A stretch of 64,000 nucleotides of DNA, taken from Paenibacillus lycopersici (GTDB lineage Bacteria > Bacillota > Bacilli > Paenibacillales > Paenibacillaceae). The notes beneath the pieces were generated by a model. It did not search any database, was not told where the DNA came from, and worked only from the letters and a program-made list of their open reading frames with translations. Made by a program: the position numbers and the translations under genes. The stretch is from contig NZ_CP048209.1 in assembly GCF_010119935.1 (NCBI RefSeq), positions 1,036,001 through 1,100,000 on the forward strand, read 5' to 3'. This document shows, piece after piece, positions 45,698-54,587 of this stretch; positions within the stretch are counted from its first letter, which is position 1; each line of letters starts with the position of its first letter.

Positions 45698-46420
45698 GTG
45701 GAACTAGAGCAAATTATCCAATTAATAAAGACGGATTTTCCAAAACAGTCCATCGAAATATCGGAAAGCTTAGAACTGCTTAAAGAGACCATTAGCGATA
45801 CAATGAATGTTATTGATCAGAAGATGAGTGATGCATTTCGACGGAGAGACTTCACGACTCGTAGAGAATACGAGTCTGTAGCTGTGTCCATCCATTCATA
45901 TGAGAATAGGCTAGATGAGTTTATATCTATGTTGACTCTCGAAGAGGCTGAAATGTACGAAGTAGACGTTACTGAGTTGGGTGAAGAAGATGAGAAAAAA
46001 GCAATTCCAGATTACGCTGCCTACACCGTTGATAATAATGTTGAGCATACGCTCTATGAGGACTTTACGCATATACGTCCTGATTCGTTTAAGCTCTTAA
46101 ATAATGAGAAGATATTAGTAAAAACATGGATCGATGTTTTTCTGGAAACTAGTGAAATACTGGTACATTTGGACGCTGATAAATTTAGACAATTCGAGCA
46201 TAATCCACAGATGAATGGTAAGAAGAGCAAATATATATCATCCAACCTAGCGGGAATGAGAAAACCGAGACTATTGATAGAAGACCTATATTTGGAAACG
46301 AATATGAGCGGAAATGGTATTCGTAATCTATTGCTAAAAATGCTGAAAGCATACGGGTTTAAGGCATCAGATTATAAAGTCTATTTCCGAGCGGATTATT
46401 CGGAACTTAATCAGGAGTAA
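45698..46420 (+). CDS. Unknown 240-residue protein next to the hsd genes
   Basis: Not recognised. Residues 1-100 are helical and probably coiled-coil (MELEQIIQLIKTDFPKQSIE, then REYESVAVSIHSYENRLDEF). An acidic stretch (VTELGEEDEKK) follows. The C-terminal ~100 residues form a compact domain with KTWIDVFLETSEIL, then SNLAGMRKPRLLIEDLYLET and SGNGIRNLLLKMLKAYGF. GTG 45698 is preferred: AGGAGAGATGACC precedes it and the hsd terminator lies upstream. It sits between the RM system and the metallophosphoesterase-NTPase, so it may be an accessory of either. Confidence 0.6.
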   Translation: MELEQIIQLIKTDFPKQSIEISESLELLKETISDTMNVIDQKMSDAFRRRDFTTRREYESVAVSIHSYENRLDEFISMLTLEEAEMYEVDVTELGEEDEKKAIPDYAAYTVDNNVEHTLYEDFTHIRPDSFKLLNNEKILVKTWIDVFLETSEILVHLDADKFRQFEHNPQMNGKKSKYISSNLAGMRKPRLLIEDLYLETNMSGNGIRNLLLKMLKAYGFKASDYKVYFRADYSELNQE

Positions 46421-46497
46421 CTTAATTTTTTTATTTTCAAATAATAATTTGCAGCTATATGACACTATTATCTTTTCTACGAAGGGGAAACTCACAA

Positions 46498-49400
46498 ATG
46501 AAAATTGGAATACTTCAGTTAAGTGATATTCACATGGCGATCGAAGAGAACAGTGTGCTAACCAAACATGAAAAAATCCATTCTGCAATTCAAGAATATA
46601 TTTTTGAAATAGATCATCTCTTTCTGATGGTAACAGGTGATAGTGCTTACTCAGGGCAGTATGAAGAATATATCAAAACAATCGAAATGCTAGAAGGAAT
46701 TTCATCCAATATAAGTAGAGTTAAAAAAATTGGCATATCGTTTATAATCATCCCGGGGAATCACGATTGTGATTTTAAAGCCGGAAAGCCACCAATTCGG
46801 GACATGGTTATAAACAATATTCAAAATGGGAAAGTAAGCAGTTTTGATGAATATATTATTGATGAATTACTTGCACCGCAGGAACAATATATCAATTATT
46901 TACAGTATTTTGAGCCTACTGAAAATAAAATTTATGACAATAAACTTTTCAAAAGCTATTTGTTTAATTTAGGCTCATTTAATATCATTTTCAACTGCTT
47001 TAACTCATCATGGATCTCCATGTTAAAAGAGAAGCCGGGCAGTTTGTATTTTCCTATTGAAAAATTTAAAGAATATCTATCTTTATCAAAAGGTGATTTG
47101 GTGATTTCAACAATTCATCATCCCCTGAATTGGTATTTTCCTGAAAATTCAAGAGTTATCGGGGAAACTTTAGAAGCATGCTCTGATTTTATACTTACAG
47201 GTCATGAACATGTTTCAACTGCTAGTAAAGTGGAGGATTTTTCCGGTAACATTACACAATATATTGAAGGTGGGGTATTACAAGAATCAAACACTCCAGT
47301 CGTAAGCCAATTTAATTTATTAATTTTTAATTTGGCTTCAAAACATCAAAAATTCGTTCGATATTCTTGGAATGAGTCTTACTATTCAAATGTATTTGAA
47401 ACAGATTGGGTAGCATATCAACGCTTTGTTTCTCTAAACAAATCTGTATTTGTACTTTCAAATGAATTTAATTCTTACCTGAATGATCCTGGTATTACAA
47501 TAAGGCATCCACGTAAACCAATTGTATCACTAGAGGATATTTATTTATATCCTGATGCAAGATTGGTGGAGATCAATGAAAAAGCCGGTAAGGTTGATCA
47601 AATTGTTAATCTTCAAAAAGTAACCTCATCTTCCGAAGATATTAAATTGTTCATCTTTGGTTCTGAACGATCTGGTAAGACTGCATTCTGTAAGACAATA
47701 TATCGCCATTATCATAATAATGGACTCGTACCAGTATATATAAATGCCCTGGAAATCAAAAGTAATACGTTATCAGATTTTAACAAAGTCGTTTATAAGA
47801 ATTATATCTATCAATACTCGGATAGTACATTAGAAAGATACAAGCAACTTGAGCATTTTAAAAAAATAATTATCATTGACGATTTAGAAAAAAGTAAACT
47901 AAATAGTAAGTCCGTTTCGGAATTAATAAGTAACATTATGGTCATGTATCCCAACTTAATTTTAACTGGAAATGAAATGATGAAATATTCTGATCTGATT
48001 GAGGATGAAAAAGATGAGGAAGATTTCCTAGACAAGTTTGAAAAGTTTGAAATTTTGCAATTTGGACACTTGAAAAGATCGCAATTAGTTAACAAGTGGA
48101 ATTCTCTTGGTCAGGTAATTAATATATCAGAAGCAGAATTAATGGAAAAGCATGATAAAATGATAGCTGATATAAATATTGTAATTGGTAACAACTTTGT
48201 TCCTTCGTTTCCATTTTTTCTGTTGATATTACTGCAAACAGCAGAAAGTGGAATGCCACATAATAATAAGGATTCTGCATATGGATATTATTATGAACTT
48301 CTTATAACACAGTCCTTCATTAATATTAATATGCAACACAAGGAAATTGACGCGTATTACACTTATATTTCTGAGTTAGCATATTATTTTTTTGATAAAG
48401 ATATATATGAATTTTCTTATTTCGAGTTTGAACAATTTAATGGGGGGATATGCCAAAAATATGATTTAACAAATGATTTTGAGCGAACACTAAAAAGATT
48501 AATCAATTCATCAATTATAGAATCACGCAACAATTCCTATAGTTTTAAGTACAGTTATATATATTACTACTTTGTAGCTAAATATTTTTCTGTGAAAATT
48601 ACTGAAGAAAAAATTAGAGATAAAATTGCAGAGATGTGTAGTAATGTACATATTGAAGAGTATGCTAATATTCTAATGTTTTTAACTCATCTCTCTAAAG
48701 ATCCTTTTATTCTTTACGAAATTCATAAACAAGCACAGAAAATTTTTGATGAATGTAGCCCCACTACACTTGAAAACGATATTGTAGCTCTAAATAACTT
48801 AGCTATTGAACTACCGAAAATCGTTTATCATAATATTGAAGTTAAAAAACACCGTGAAGAACAACTTATTGCGAAAGATGAGATGGAAAGAGGGCATCAA
48901 CAAGTAGCAGTAACAAAAAGAGAACAAGATGCCTCAAGAAATTCAGCTATGGATGTTGCTGCCAAATTAAATGTCGCCTTTAAGACTATCGAAATTTTAG
49001 GACAAATATTAAGGAATTATTATGGATCGATCGAAGCAACAGAGAAATATTTTTTAGCTGAAGAATCCTATATGGTTGGATTGCGAACTTTAAATTCCTT
49101 TTTGTCAGTGATTAGTGATAATGTTAATAATATTGCTAATAAAATTCAAAAATTTATCGAGCAACAAGAAGGGGATCATAATAAAGCTGAGATACAGAAA
49201 AAGGCGGGAAAACTTCTCTTTAATCTATGCTGTGCAATTTCATATCACACGATTATAAAAGTTTCAGAATCGATCGGTTCAAAAGACTTGTATTCTACTT
49301 ATCAGAAGATTACAGAGCAACATAATTCTGTGGCAGTAAGACTTATCGAAATTTCAATAAAGCTAGATCAATCTCGTTCTTTACCGTACAACGATATTAA

Positions 49401-49587
49401 AGCTTTAAAGGAATATACAAGTGATAACGTATTAGCTACGAGTTTGTTGAAGGTATTGGTAATCAACCACTTGTATATGTTTGATACAGACAGAATAGAA
49501 AAGCAAAAAATTTGCTCGTTGTTAGATATACCAATGAGTAAACAACTTGCAATTGATTTGGTTTCAACTCAGAAGAAAGACAGATGA
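46498..49587 (+). CDS. Metallophosphoesterase fused to P-loop NTPase, candidate defence effector
   Basis: A 1029-residue protein. N-terminal calcineurin-like phosphoesterase (about 1-300) with every metal motif: LSDIHM (D10, H12), TGDSAYSG (D48), IPGNHDCDF (N88, H89), IHHPLNW (H207, H208) and LTGHEH (H236, H238). Then a P-loop NTPase (about 380-600) with Walker A FGSERSGKTAFCKT and a Walker B-like strand KKIIIIDDLEKSKL. A helical C-terminus without recognised repeats follows (600-1029). The layout, effector domain then STAND/NACHT-like NTPase then sensor-like C-terminus, is the pattern of Avs-type and other NTPase-based phage defences. ATG 46498 follows GAAGGGGAAAC. Family-level function is inference; no nuclease or protease signature is present. 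Low GC content and position beside the RM cassette support cargo status. Confidence 0.75.
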   Translation: MKIGILQLSDIHMAIEENSVLTKHEKIHSAIQEYIFEIDHLFLMVTGDSAYSGQYEEYIKTIEMLEGISSNISRVKKIGISFIIIPGNHDCDFKAGKPPIRDMVINNIQNGKVSSFDEYIIDELLAPQEQYINYLQYFEPTENKIYDNKLFKSYLFNLGSFNIIFNCFNSSWISMLKEKPGSLYFPIEKFKEYLSLSKGDLVISTIHHPLNWYFPENSRVIGETLEACSDFILTGHEHVSTASKVEDFSGNITQYIEGGVLQESNTPVVSQFNLLIFNLASKHQKFVRYSWNESYYSNVFETDWVAYQRFVSLNKSVFVLSNEFNSYLNDPGITIRHPRKPIVSLEDIYLYPDARLVEINEKAGKVDQIVNLQKVTSSSEDIKLFIFGSERSGKTAFCKTIYRHYHNNGLVPVYINALEIKSNTLSDFNKVVYKNYIYQYSDSTLERYKQLEHFKKIIIIDDLEKSKLNSKSVSELISNIMVMYPNLILTGNEMMKYSDLIEDEKDEEDFLDKFEKFEILQFGHLKRSQLVNKWNSLGQVINISEAELMEKHDKMIADINIVIGNNFVPSFPFFLLILLQTAESGMPHNNKDSAYGYYYELLITQSFININMQHKEIDAYYTYISELAYYFFDKDIYEFSYFEFEQFNGGICQKYDLTNDFERTLKRLINSSIIESRNNSYSFKYSYIYYYFVAKYFSVKITEEKIRDKIAEMCSNVHIEEYANILMFLTHLSKDPFILYEIHKQAQKIFDECSPTTLENDIVALNNLAIELPKIVYHNIEVKKHREEQLIAKDEMERGHQQVAVTKREQDASRNSAMDVAAKLNVAFKTIEILGQILRNYYGSIEATEKYFLAEESYMVGLRTLNSFLSVISDNVNNIANKIQKFIEQQEGDHNKAEIQKKAGKLLFNLCCAISYHTIIKVSESIGSKDLYSTYQKITEQHNSVAVRLIEISIKLDQSRSLPYNDIKALKEYTSDNVLATSLLKVLVINHLYMFDTDRIEKQKICSLLDIPMSKQLAIDLVSTQKKDR

Positions 49588-49996
49588 TTTTCATTAAAGA
49601 AAACGAAGAGGATTCGGTAACAGATCCGGTAACACTCCGGTAACAAACTGCCGAAAATGAGCCGGATCTATCGATGATTAGCAGTGACGGTAATTACCAT
49701 AAACCCAAATAGGACGCGGTTTCCGAGAATTTCTGATTCCCATCAATAACGAATCGAAGAACACTGGCAGTGTAGAGGTCAGAACAAACAAGGCGTAATA
49801 CGGTTCATCTTAATCCGCCATAAATATAGGCAAGTTAAGCTCAAAGATTCGCTTAGCTCAATTGCCGTAAATCTGCCGCAAAAATTCGTAATAAACCATG
49901 ATGAATCAAGAGAATGCCTAATATAGAAAAACAAAAACCCTAGAATATATGCGGTATAAAGCGATTATACGAGAAGGGAACATAATAGGGTAGCTT
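49588..49996. other. Right end of the element with putative integrase arm sites
   Basis: No gene. CGGTAACA repeats at 49614, 49626 and 49637. TTGCCGTAAATCTGC at 49862-49876 is an exact copy of the sequence at 28263-28277 near the left end, where a second GTTGCCGTAAA stands in tandem (28251). Repeats at both ends fit arm-type integrase sites. Confidence 0.55.
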
Positions 49997-50039
49997 CCCG
50001 CATACGGTGCATGTGGAATCGGAGGCTTTGTTGGTGAGG
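49997..50039 (+). repeat. rlmD 3'-end attachment repeat, copy C
   Basis: Starts CCCGCATAC, ends GGTGAGG; read in frame it encodes [16 protein letters not shown] then stop. It differs from copy A at 6 of 43 positions. Right boundary of the element and probably the displaced former rlmD end. Confidence 0.85.
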
Positions 50040-50450
50040 GATGTGTAAACAATAAACAAACCCTTTCCATTTTAAATAAAGTCTGCCAATGATAAATAAA
50101 CTCATGATAAACAGGGGGAAAGGCCATGAGGAGAAAGGGGAAACCCTTATCCCGTAAGCTTTTCTCAATTTTTTTATCAAGACATTATTCAAACTCAAAT
50201 AAAGTTGTACTAAAGGCGTGTATAGAAACGGAGCGGGAGACGTCCCGCTTCTTTTTTGACCATAATTTCATTTATTTAGGAGCGGCCATTGGTAGTAGCC
50301 CTTCGTTGTGCCCCGCCAGTGCCTCGTCCGCACAAAGAAAGTCCCTACCCAATCGGCAGGGCGAGAACCGGCCAGCAACAAATCGTTAGCATGGCTATGA
50401 TTGGTGTTTTTTGCGTAAAACAATCACAAGTAATGATTGATTTAATATTA
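50040..50450. other. Non-coding stretch after att copy C
   Basis: No convincing gene. It contains the hairpin at 50232, then a GC-richer block (about 50280-50390) that reads like the end of an eroded sequence. Confidence 0.4.
50232..50258 (+). terminator. Terminator-like hairpin
   Basis: AGCGGGA-GACG-TCCCGCT followed by TCTTTTTT. It could be the original rlmD terminator now separated by the insertions. Confidence 0.75.
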
Positions 50451-51284
50451 TCAGATCAATCTTATGAATAGTCTGTTCGATCGTGATAAACGATCCTTAT
50501 CAAGGCGGATTTTGAGTAGTTTAGAAACTAAAATGGCAGGATTTATGGCTTCCAGTAGCTTCAGCATACGGAAAAAGGTCAGATGCATGAACAGATTTCG
50601 TGAGGGGAAGCCGCGTTTCTTGGTGCAGAAACGTTGGAATTCATGAATGACCTTGGACGGTTCAGCTGATGGTTTCTTTTCGAGAGGGGAGGCAGCATCC
50701 CGTTGTTCTTTGGCTATCGAGAAGAGAATATGCCTTGGGTTTTCACGATTAACGGCAATCGTCACGGGAACTTCAGGGATACTGGACGCACATTGAGCTT
50801 GTGGCGATGAATCGGCGCTTTTAGAGGAGTTGCTTTGGTCCGAGCAGTTAACCGGAATGGTTGCATAGTCGTACGAGCCTTGATCGGAAGGTTGAAATTG
50901 CTTATTCGGCAAGTATAGCTCAAAGAACGCAGAAAGCTTCTTGTTCCACGCATAGATGGTGTTTACATGAAGCTTAAGCTCGATTGCGATTTGTTTGAAC
51001 GGAAGCATGTCGAGCAAGAGGTATTGAATGAACTTTGGCCATTTTTAAACGTTGCGGCTTCGGTGGAAGAAGGTGCGCGTTAAATCGCTGAAAATATGTT
51101 TGCAGTGCTTACACTGATAACGCTGCCAGCCCGTACCGTTAACAAGGCCATATCGTACGTAATTACAAACGGTTTTACCCGAGGACTGCATGCAATGCGG
51201 ACAGAAGACGCCTTTAATGAAACGTTCGCTCCGGATTGCTAGATGATTTAGTTGAAGAAGCTCGATGGACTCCGTTATCAGCAA
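50451..51284 (-). pseudogene. Degenerate zinc-ribbon transposase (IS1595-like) with an in-frame stop
   Basis: One continuous frame interrupted by a single TAA at 51045-51047. The first part has the zinc ribbon FCPHCMQSSGKT, YQCKHCKHIFSD and FFHRSRNV; after the stop it continues KWPKFIQYLLLDMLPFKQIA and a helix-turn-helix ending in IYAWNKKL. The C-terminal part loosely resembles an ISXO2-like domain, but the DDE acids are not recognisable. Family assignment is tentative. No clear terminal inverted repeats. Confidence 0.55.
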
Positions 51285-51773
51285 TTGGAACTCATATTTC
51301 AGACGCAGGTTTTCAATGGCTATTTACGTTATTCCAACGAGAAGTACGCTAACCCACTAACGATGGGCTTTCTTCGCAGATTCTATGAGCTTGCCGAACA
51401 GCACTACGGTGCGAAGTTATTTGACGAGCTGCAGTGGATGAAGAACCGCGTGGTTTTGCCCAAAGCGGCAGTAGGGAAAAGAGAAGTCTATGTTCCATTT
51501 TCGTTTTGCTTCGCTCCGCAAGAGAAACGGCTTATTTTTATCGAATATGGGAAAGTAGAAGAGGCCGAGAAGTGGCTGCCAATCTTTAAGACGATGGTGG
51601 AGAATTTCGTACTGGAGAACGCCTTGCCGGAGATCGATGTCGTGACATACTGGGATCTGATGAAGGGGACGACCAAGGAATTATCTTTCCCGGACGCTTT
51701 TCTGGCACCAAAGGATCGTGTGCTTCAGACGGCAAGAAGGCTAGTCGAGCAAGCAATTGGCCGAAGAAGGTAA
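51252..51773 (+). CDS. Unknown protein, 173 residues, start uncertain
   Basis: No family recognised. The frame opens at TTG 51252 and overlaps the transposase relic on the other strand. The part from about 51362 (MGFLRRFYELAEQHYGAKLF) looks protein-like: LFIEYGKV-like strands (here RLIFIEYGKVEEAEKWLPIF), followed by IDVVTYWDLMKGTTKELSFP. No signal peptide or zinc motif. It could be the C-terminal remnant of a longer gene cut by the transposon. It lies 65 bp before the Wadjet operon, same strand. Confidence 0.4.
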   Translation: MKKLDGLRYQQLELIFQTQVFNGYLRYSNEKYANPLTMGFLRRFYELAEQHYGAKLFDELQWMKNRVVLPKAAVGKREVYVPFSFCFAPQEKRLIFIEYGKVEEAEKWLPIFKTMVENFVLENALPEIDVVTYWDLMKGTTKELSFPDAFLAPKDRVLQTARRLVEQAIGRRR

Positions 51774-51838
51774 TTTTCAGGTCATATGCGTAAACGGACG
51801 AAACTGATAAAATAATAGGGTCAAAGGAGGAACAAAAA

Positions 51839-53347
51839 TTGGATCCGATTATCACTCCGGCCGGACTGCGCGCTGTGCCTGAGCTCAGTTATTTGACGGC
51901 CATCAATGTTGCGCGGTATCGCGCGATTATGAAATTCGTCTATACGGAATACCAACGTTTGAAATATTGGCTCCGGCCGGAGGAAGTATACGAAGGCGTA
52001 ATGGCTTGGGGCATTCTGGGGAATTATTCGTTGGAACAATGCCTGTCCGATCTGGAGAGCTTGAAGGGATGGGGGAATCTGGCTTCCCGCCACGACGGGG
52101 GACGAGCGCTTTCTGTGGAAGAGTATATGCGGAAGAAAAGCCAGTATTTGCTGACGCCGTATGCGATCGAGATCGAACGGATGCTGGAGTCGCTGGAGAA
52201 GGTGAAGGGCTATGGCGGCTCTCTGGAAACGACATACTTTGACAGCATCACGGAATGTATCCAGGAGATTCGCAACAAAGTCATGGAGTTTGAACCGGGG
52301 GAAGCGCTGCGCAATTGGGAGAAGCTCTATGAAGCGTTCAAGACGATGCACGAGAACGCAGCCGATTTCATTGCCAGCATTCATTCCATTCAAGCCGAGG
52401 AAATGATGGCGACCGAAGGTTTTCTCGCGTTGAAAGATAATCTGGTGAACTATTTGCAACACTTCGTCAAAGGCTTGCAGCGAAGTGCGTATCGCATTGA
52501 AGGCCAGCTGCAGCGCGTCGGCGACGGACTGAGGGATGCCTATCTGGAGAAGGTATTGGCGGATGAGCTGGCGAAGCCGCGGCTGGAAGAAGGCAAATCA
52601 AAGGAAGAGCTGTGGCTGGAGCTTCGGCAGGGCTGGAACAACCTGAAACGTTGGTTTGTCGGCGACGAGCTGGAGTTAAGCGAGCTGACGCTGCTGGAGC
52701 GAGCAACCAAGGAAGCCATCGCCAAGGTCGTGCGCAGCGCGGTTCGGCTGCAGGAGAGGCGGCGCGGCGGGATTAGCAGGCGCAATGATTTGGAGACGCT
52801 TGGCCATCGGTTTGCCGGACTGGACGACATGGCAGAAGCGCATAAACTCGCGGCTTACGTATTCGGCTTGTTCCCGAGCCGTCATCTGCAAGGCATCGAC
52901 GATCGCAGCACGGAGCGGACGGATACCTCGACCTGGGAGGAGCCGCCAAATGTTCGCCTCATCCGGACGCGCAGCCGCAAACGTTCCAGCCGTTCGAGCT
53001 CGGAGCCGATGCGCAGCCATACGGCAAAACGAGAAGCGTTCCGTGAGCAAGTGCTGATTCAACTGGAAGAGGAGCGGGCGTTTGTCGACAAAATGCAGCA
53101 ATTGGGCAAGGTGGAAATTGGCGCGTTGCCGCTGCTCAGGACGCAAGAACGGATGCGGCTCCTTCAGTGGATCGGCCGATGCACGGCAGCGGCTTCGAGA
53201 TCTTTCGTCACGGCGGACGGCAACCGGATCTCGCTGATCATTCCCGGCGAAGACGAGGAAGATGCCGTATTGCGCAGCGACGACGGCGAGCTGCTGATGC
53301 GGAATTATATGATTGAAGTAGCGGGAGGCGAGGCGGCACATGGCTAG
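51839..53347 (+). CDS. jetA: Wadjet type II protein JetA (DUF2397)
   Basis: Kleisin-like subunit of a type II Wadjet (DUF2397/TIGR02677) anti-plasmid complex, 502 residues. N-terminal ELSYLTAINVARYRAIMKFV and RLKYWLRPEEV are family marks. Starts at TTG 51839, 8 bp after AAAGGAGG. The jetB start lies 8 bp before its stop, showing coupling. Contains winged-helix and coiled-coil-rich middle. The function (circular plasmid DNA restriction) is from known Wadjet systems. Confidence 0.85.
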   Translation: MDPIITPAGLRAVPELSYLTAINVARYRAIMKFVYTEYQRLKYWLRPEEVYEGVMAWGILGNYSLEQCLSDLESLKGWGNLASRHDGGRALSVEEYMRKKSQYLLTPYAIEIERMLESLEKVKGYGGSLETTYFDSITECIQEIRNKVMEFEPGEALRNWEKLYEAFKTMHENAADFIASIHSIQAEEMMATEGFLALKDNLVNYLQHFVKGLQRSAYRIEGQLQRVGDGLRDAYLEKVLADELAKPRLEEGKSKEELWLELRQGWNNLKRWFVGDELELSELTLLERATKEAIAKVVRSAVRLQERRRGGISRRNDLETLGHRFAGLDDMAEAHKLAAYVFGLFPSRHLQGIDDRSTERTDTSTWEEPPNVRLIRTRSRKRSSRSSSEPMRSHTAKREAFREQVLIQLEEERAFVDKMQQLGKVEIGALPLLRTQERMRLLQWIGRCTAAASRSFVTADGNRISLIIPGEDEEDAVLRSDDGELLMRNYMIEVAGGEAAHG

Positions 53348-54587
53348 AGGCGGCACGACATCCTACGCGCTTCGCCGCATGCGCGCCAATCGCAAAGCGG
53401 ACGCCGAGCACTGGAACGAGCGTCGGCGCAATTGCGCGCATGCGTTGCTTAACCGGCACTGGATTGCCAAAGAAGAAGATCCCGATCTGTTCTACGCGAT
53501 TCGGGATCAATATACGGAGCTGCGGGATTGGTTCGCGGAGTTCACCGGCTTCTCGCTTATTCTGACGAGAACGATGGCCAAGCTGGATAAGGCGCCCGTC
53601 GTTGCGGAGCCGTGGATGGGCTTCCCGGAATTTCGCGAGCCGCGGGATTATGCTTTGTTCGCCTATTCGCTCTGGTTCCTGGAATCCAAGACGGAGCTGG
53701 ATCAGTTCGTCCTGACGGACATCGTCGAGCAGGTCAGCGAACAGCTGGTCACGTCGGGATTGGCCATGGATTGGGAAAACTACCAGCATCGGCTGTCCAT
53801 GGTTCGCGCGCTGAAGAAGCTGCGGCAGCTCGGCGTTCTGCGCCATATTGACGGCGAGGAGACGGACTGGGCGCATGACAATCGCTCGAAAAACGTGCTA
53901 TACGAGTGCTCGCCTTCTGCGAGGTATGTACTGCGGCATTTTCCGAAAGAGCTGAAGGCTTACGATCGACTGGACGAATTCAACGAGCAGGTGGTCTACC
54001 CGGAGACGATTGACGGTGAATTGCGCAGGCGGAGGCATCGCATCTACCGGCGACTGCTGCTGGAGCCCGCGGTCGCGGACCGGGCATGGAGCTCGGATGA
54101 GCTGTACTACGTGCAGACGCAGCGGCGCACGCTGGCGGATCAGATGCAGTTTATGTTCGGATTGGAAGGAAGCCGATACCGGGAAGGACTCTTCTTCTTC
54201 TACCCGGAGCTGAGCGGCGAATGCGGCTTGTTCCCTACGGCGGCGGGGATATCGGACTTGGTATTGTTGTTTGCGGGGGAGCTTAGAAGAAGGCTGGGCA
54301 GCCGCGACTGGTATGTAACGGAGCAAGGGACCGTGGAGCTGACGCAAACGGACGTCGAGAGCCTGTTGTATCAGCTGAAACTGAAATATAACGAGTATTG
54401 GAGCAAGGAGCATCGGGGAATGAGCCTGCCTGAGCTTGCCGCAGTGATGACGGCGCATATGGCCGAATGGAGCCTTGGCCGCTGGACCGAAGCGAGCGAT
54501 GGCGGCGCGCGGTTCATCGTATCGGCGGTCGTTTCGCGCTGGAGCGCGGATTATTCGTGGGATGACGGGGAGGATGGAATGACGTGA
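53340..54587 (+). CDS. jetB: Wadjet type II protein JetB (DUF2398)
   Basis: KITE-like winged-helix subunit, 415 residues (DUF2398/TIGR02678): YTELRDWFAEFTGFSLILTR, KAPVVAEPWMGFPEFREPRD, YALFAYSLWFLE. ATG 53340 overlaps the jetA stop; its own stop overlaps the jetC GTG by 4 bp. It is expected to bridge JetA and the SMC-like JetC. Confidence 0.85.
   Translation: MARGGTTSYALRRMRANRKADAEHWNERRRNCAHALLNRHWIAKEEDPDLFYAIRDQYTELRDWFAEFTGFSLILTRTMAKLDKAPVVAEPWMGFPEFREPRDYALFAYSLWFLESKTELDQFVLTDIVEQVSEQLVTSGLAMDWENYQHRLSMVRALKKLRQLGVLRHIDGEETDWAHDNRSKNVLYECSPSARYVLRHFPKELKAYDRLDEFNEQVVYPETIDGELRRRRHRIYRRLLLEPAVADRAWSSDELYYVQTQRRTLADQMQFMFGLEGSRYREGLFFFYPELSGECGLFPTAAGISDLVLLFAGELRRRLGSRDWYVTEQGTVELTQTDVESLLYQLKLKYNEYWSKEHRGMSLPELAAVMTAHMAEWSLGRWTEASDGGARFIVSAVVSRWSADYSWDDGEDGMT

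Larger units (their letters stand above)
28112..50039. mobile_element. 21.9-kb integrative element in the rlmD 3' end
   Basis: Bounded by rlmD 3'-end copies B and C. The modules in order are integrase and excisionase, repressor region, replication operon (minus strand), second recombinase, hairpin region, RadC, an unknown gene, type I RM, an unknown gene and a metallophosphoesterase-NTPase. No relaxase, coupling protein, terminase or capsid gene is seen, so it is non-conjugative by itself. A phage-satellite-like or IME lifestyle is inferred. GC content is clearly below the flanks. Confidence 0.75.

Noticed and set aside
28112..50039. Conjugative element (ICE)
   Set aside because: No relaxase, VirB4/VirD4-like ATPase or membrane channel gene is found among the element's genes.
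50126..50389. 87-residue frame after att copy C
   Set aside because: Spans a terminator hairpin and has no protein-like pattern.
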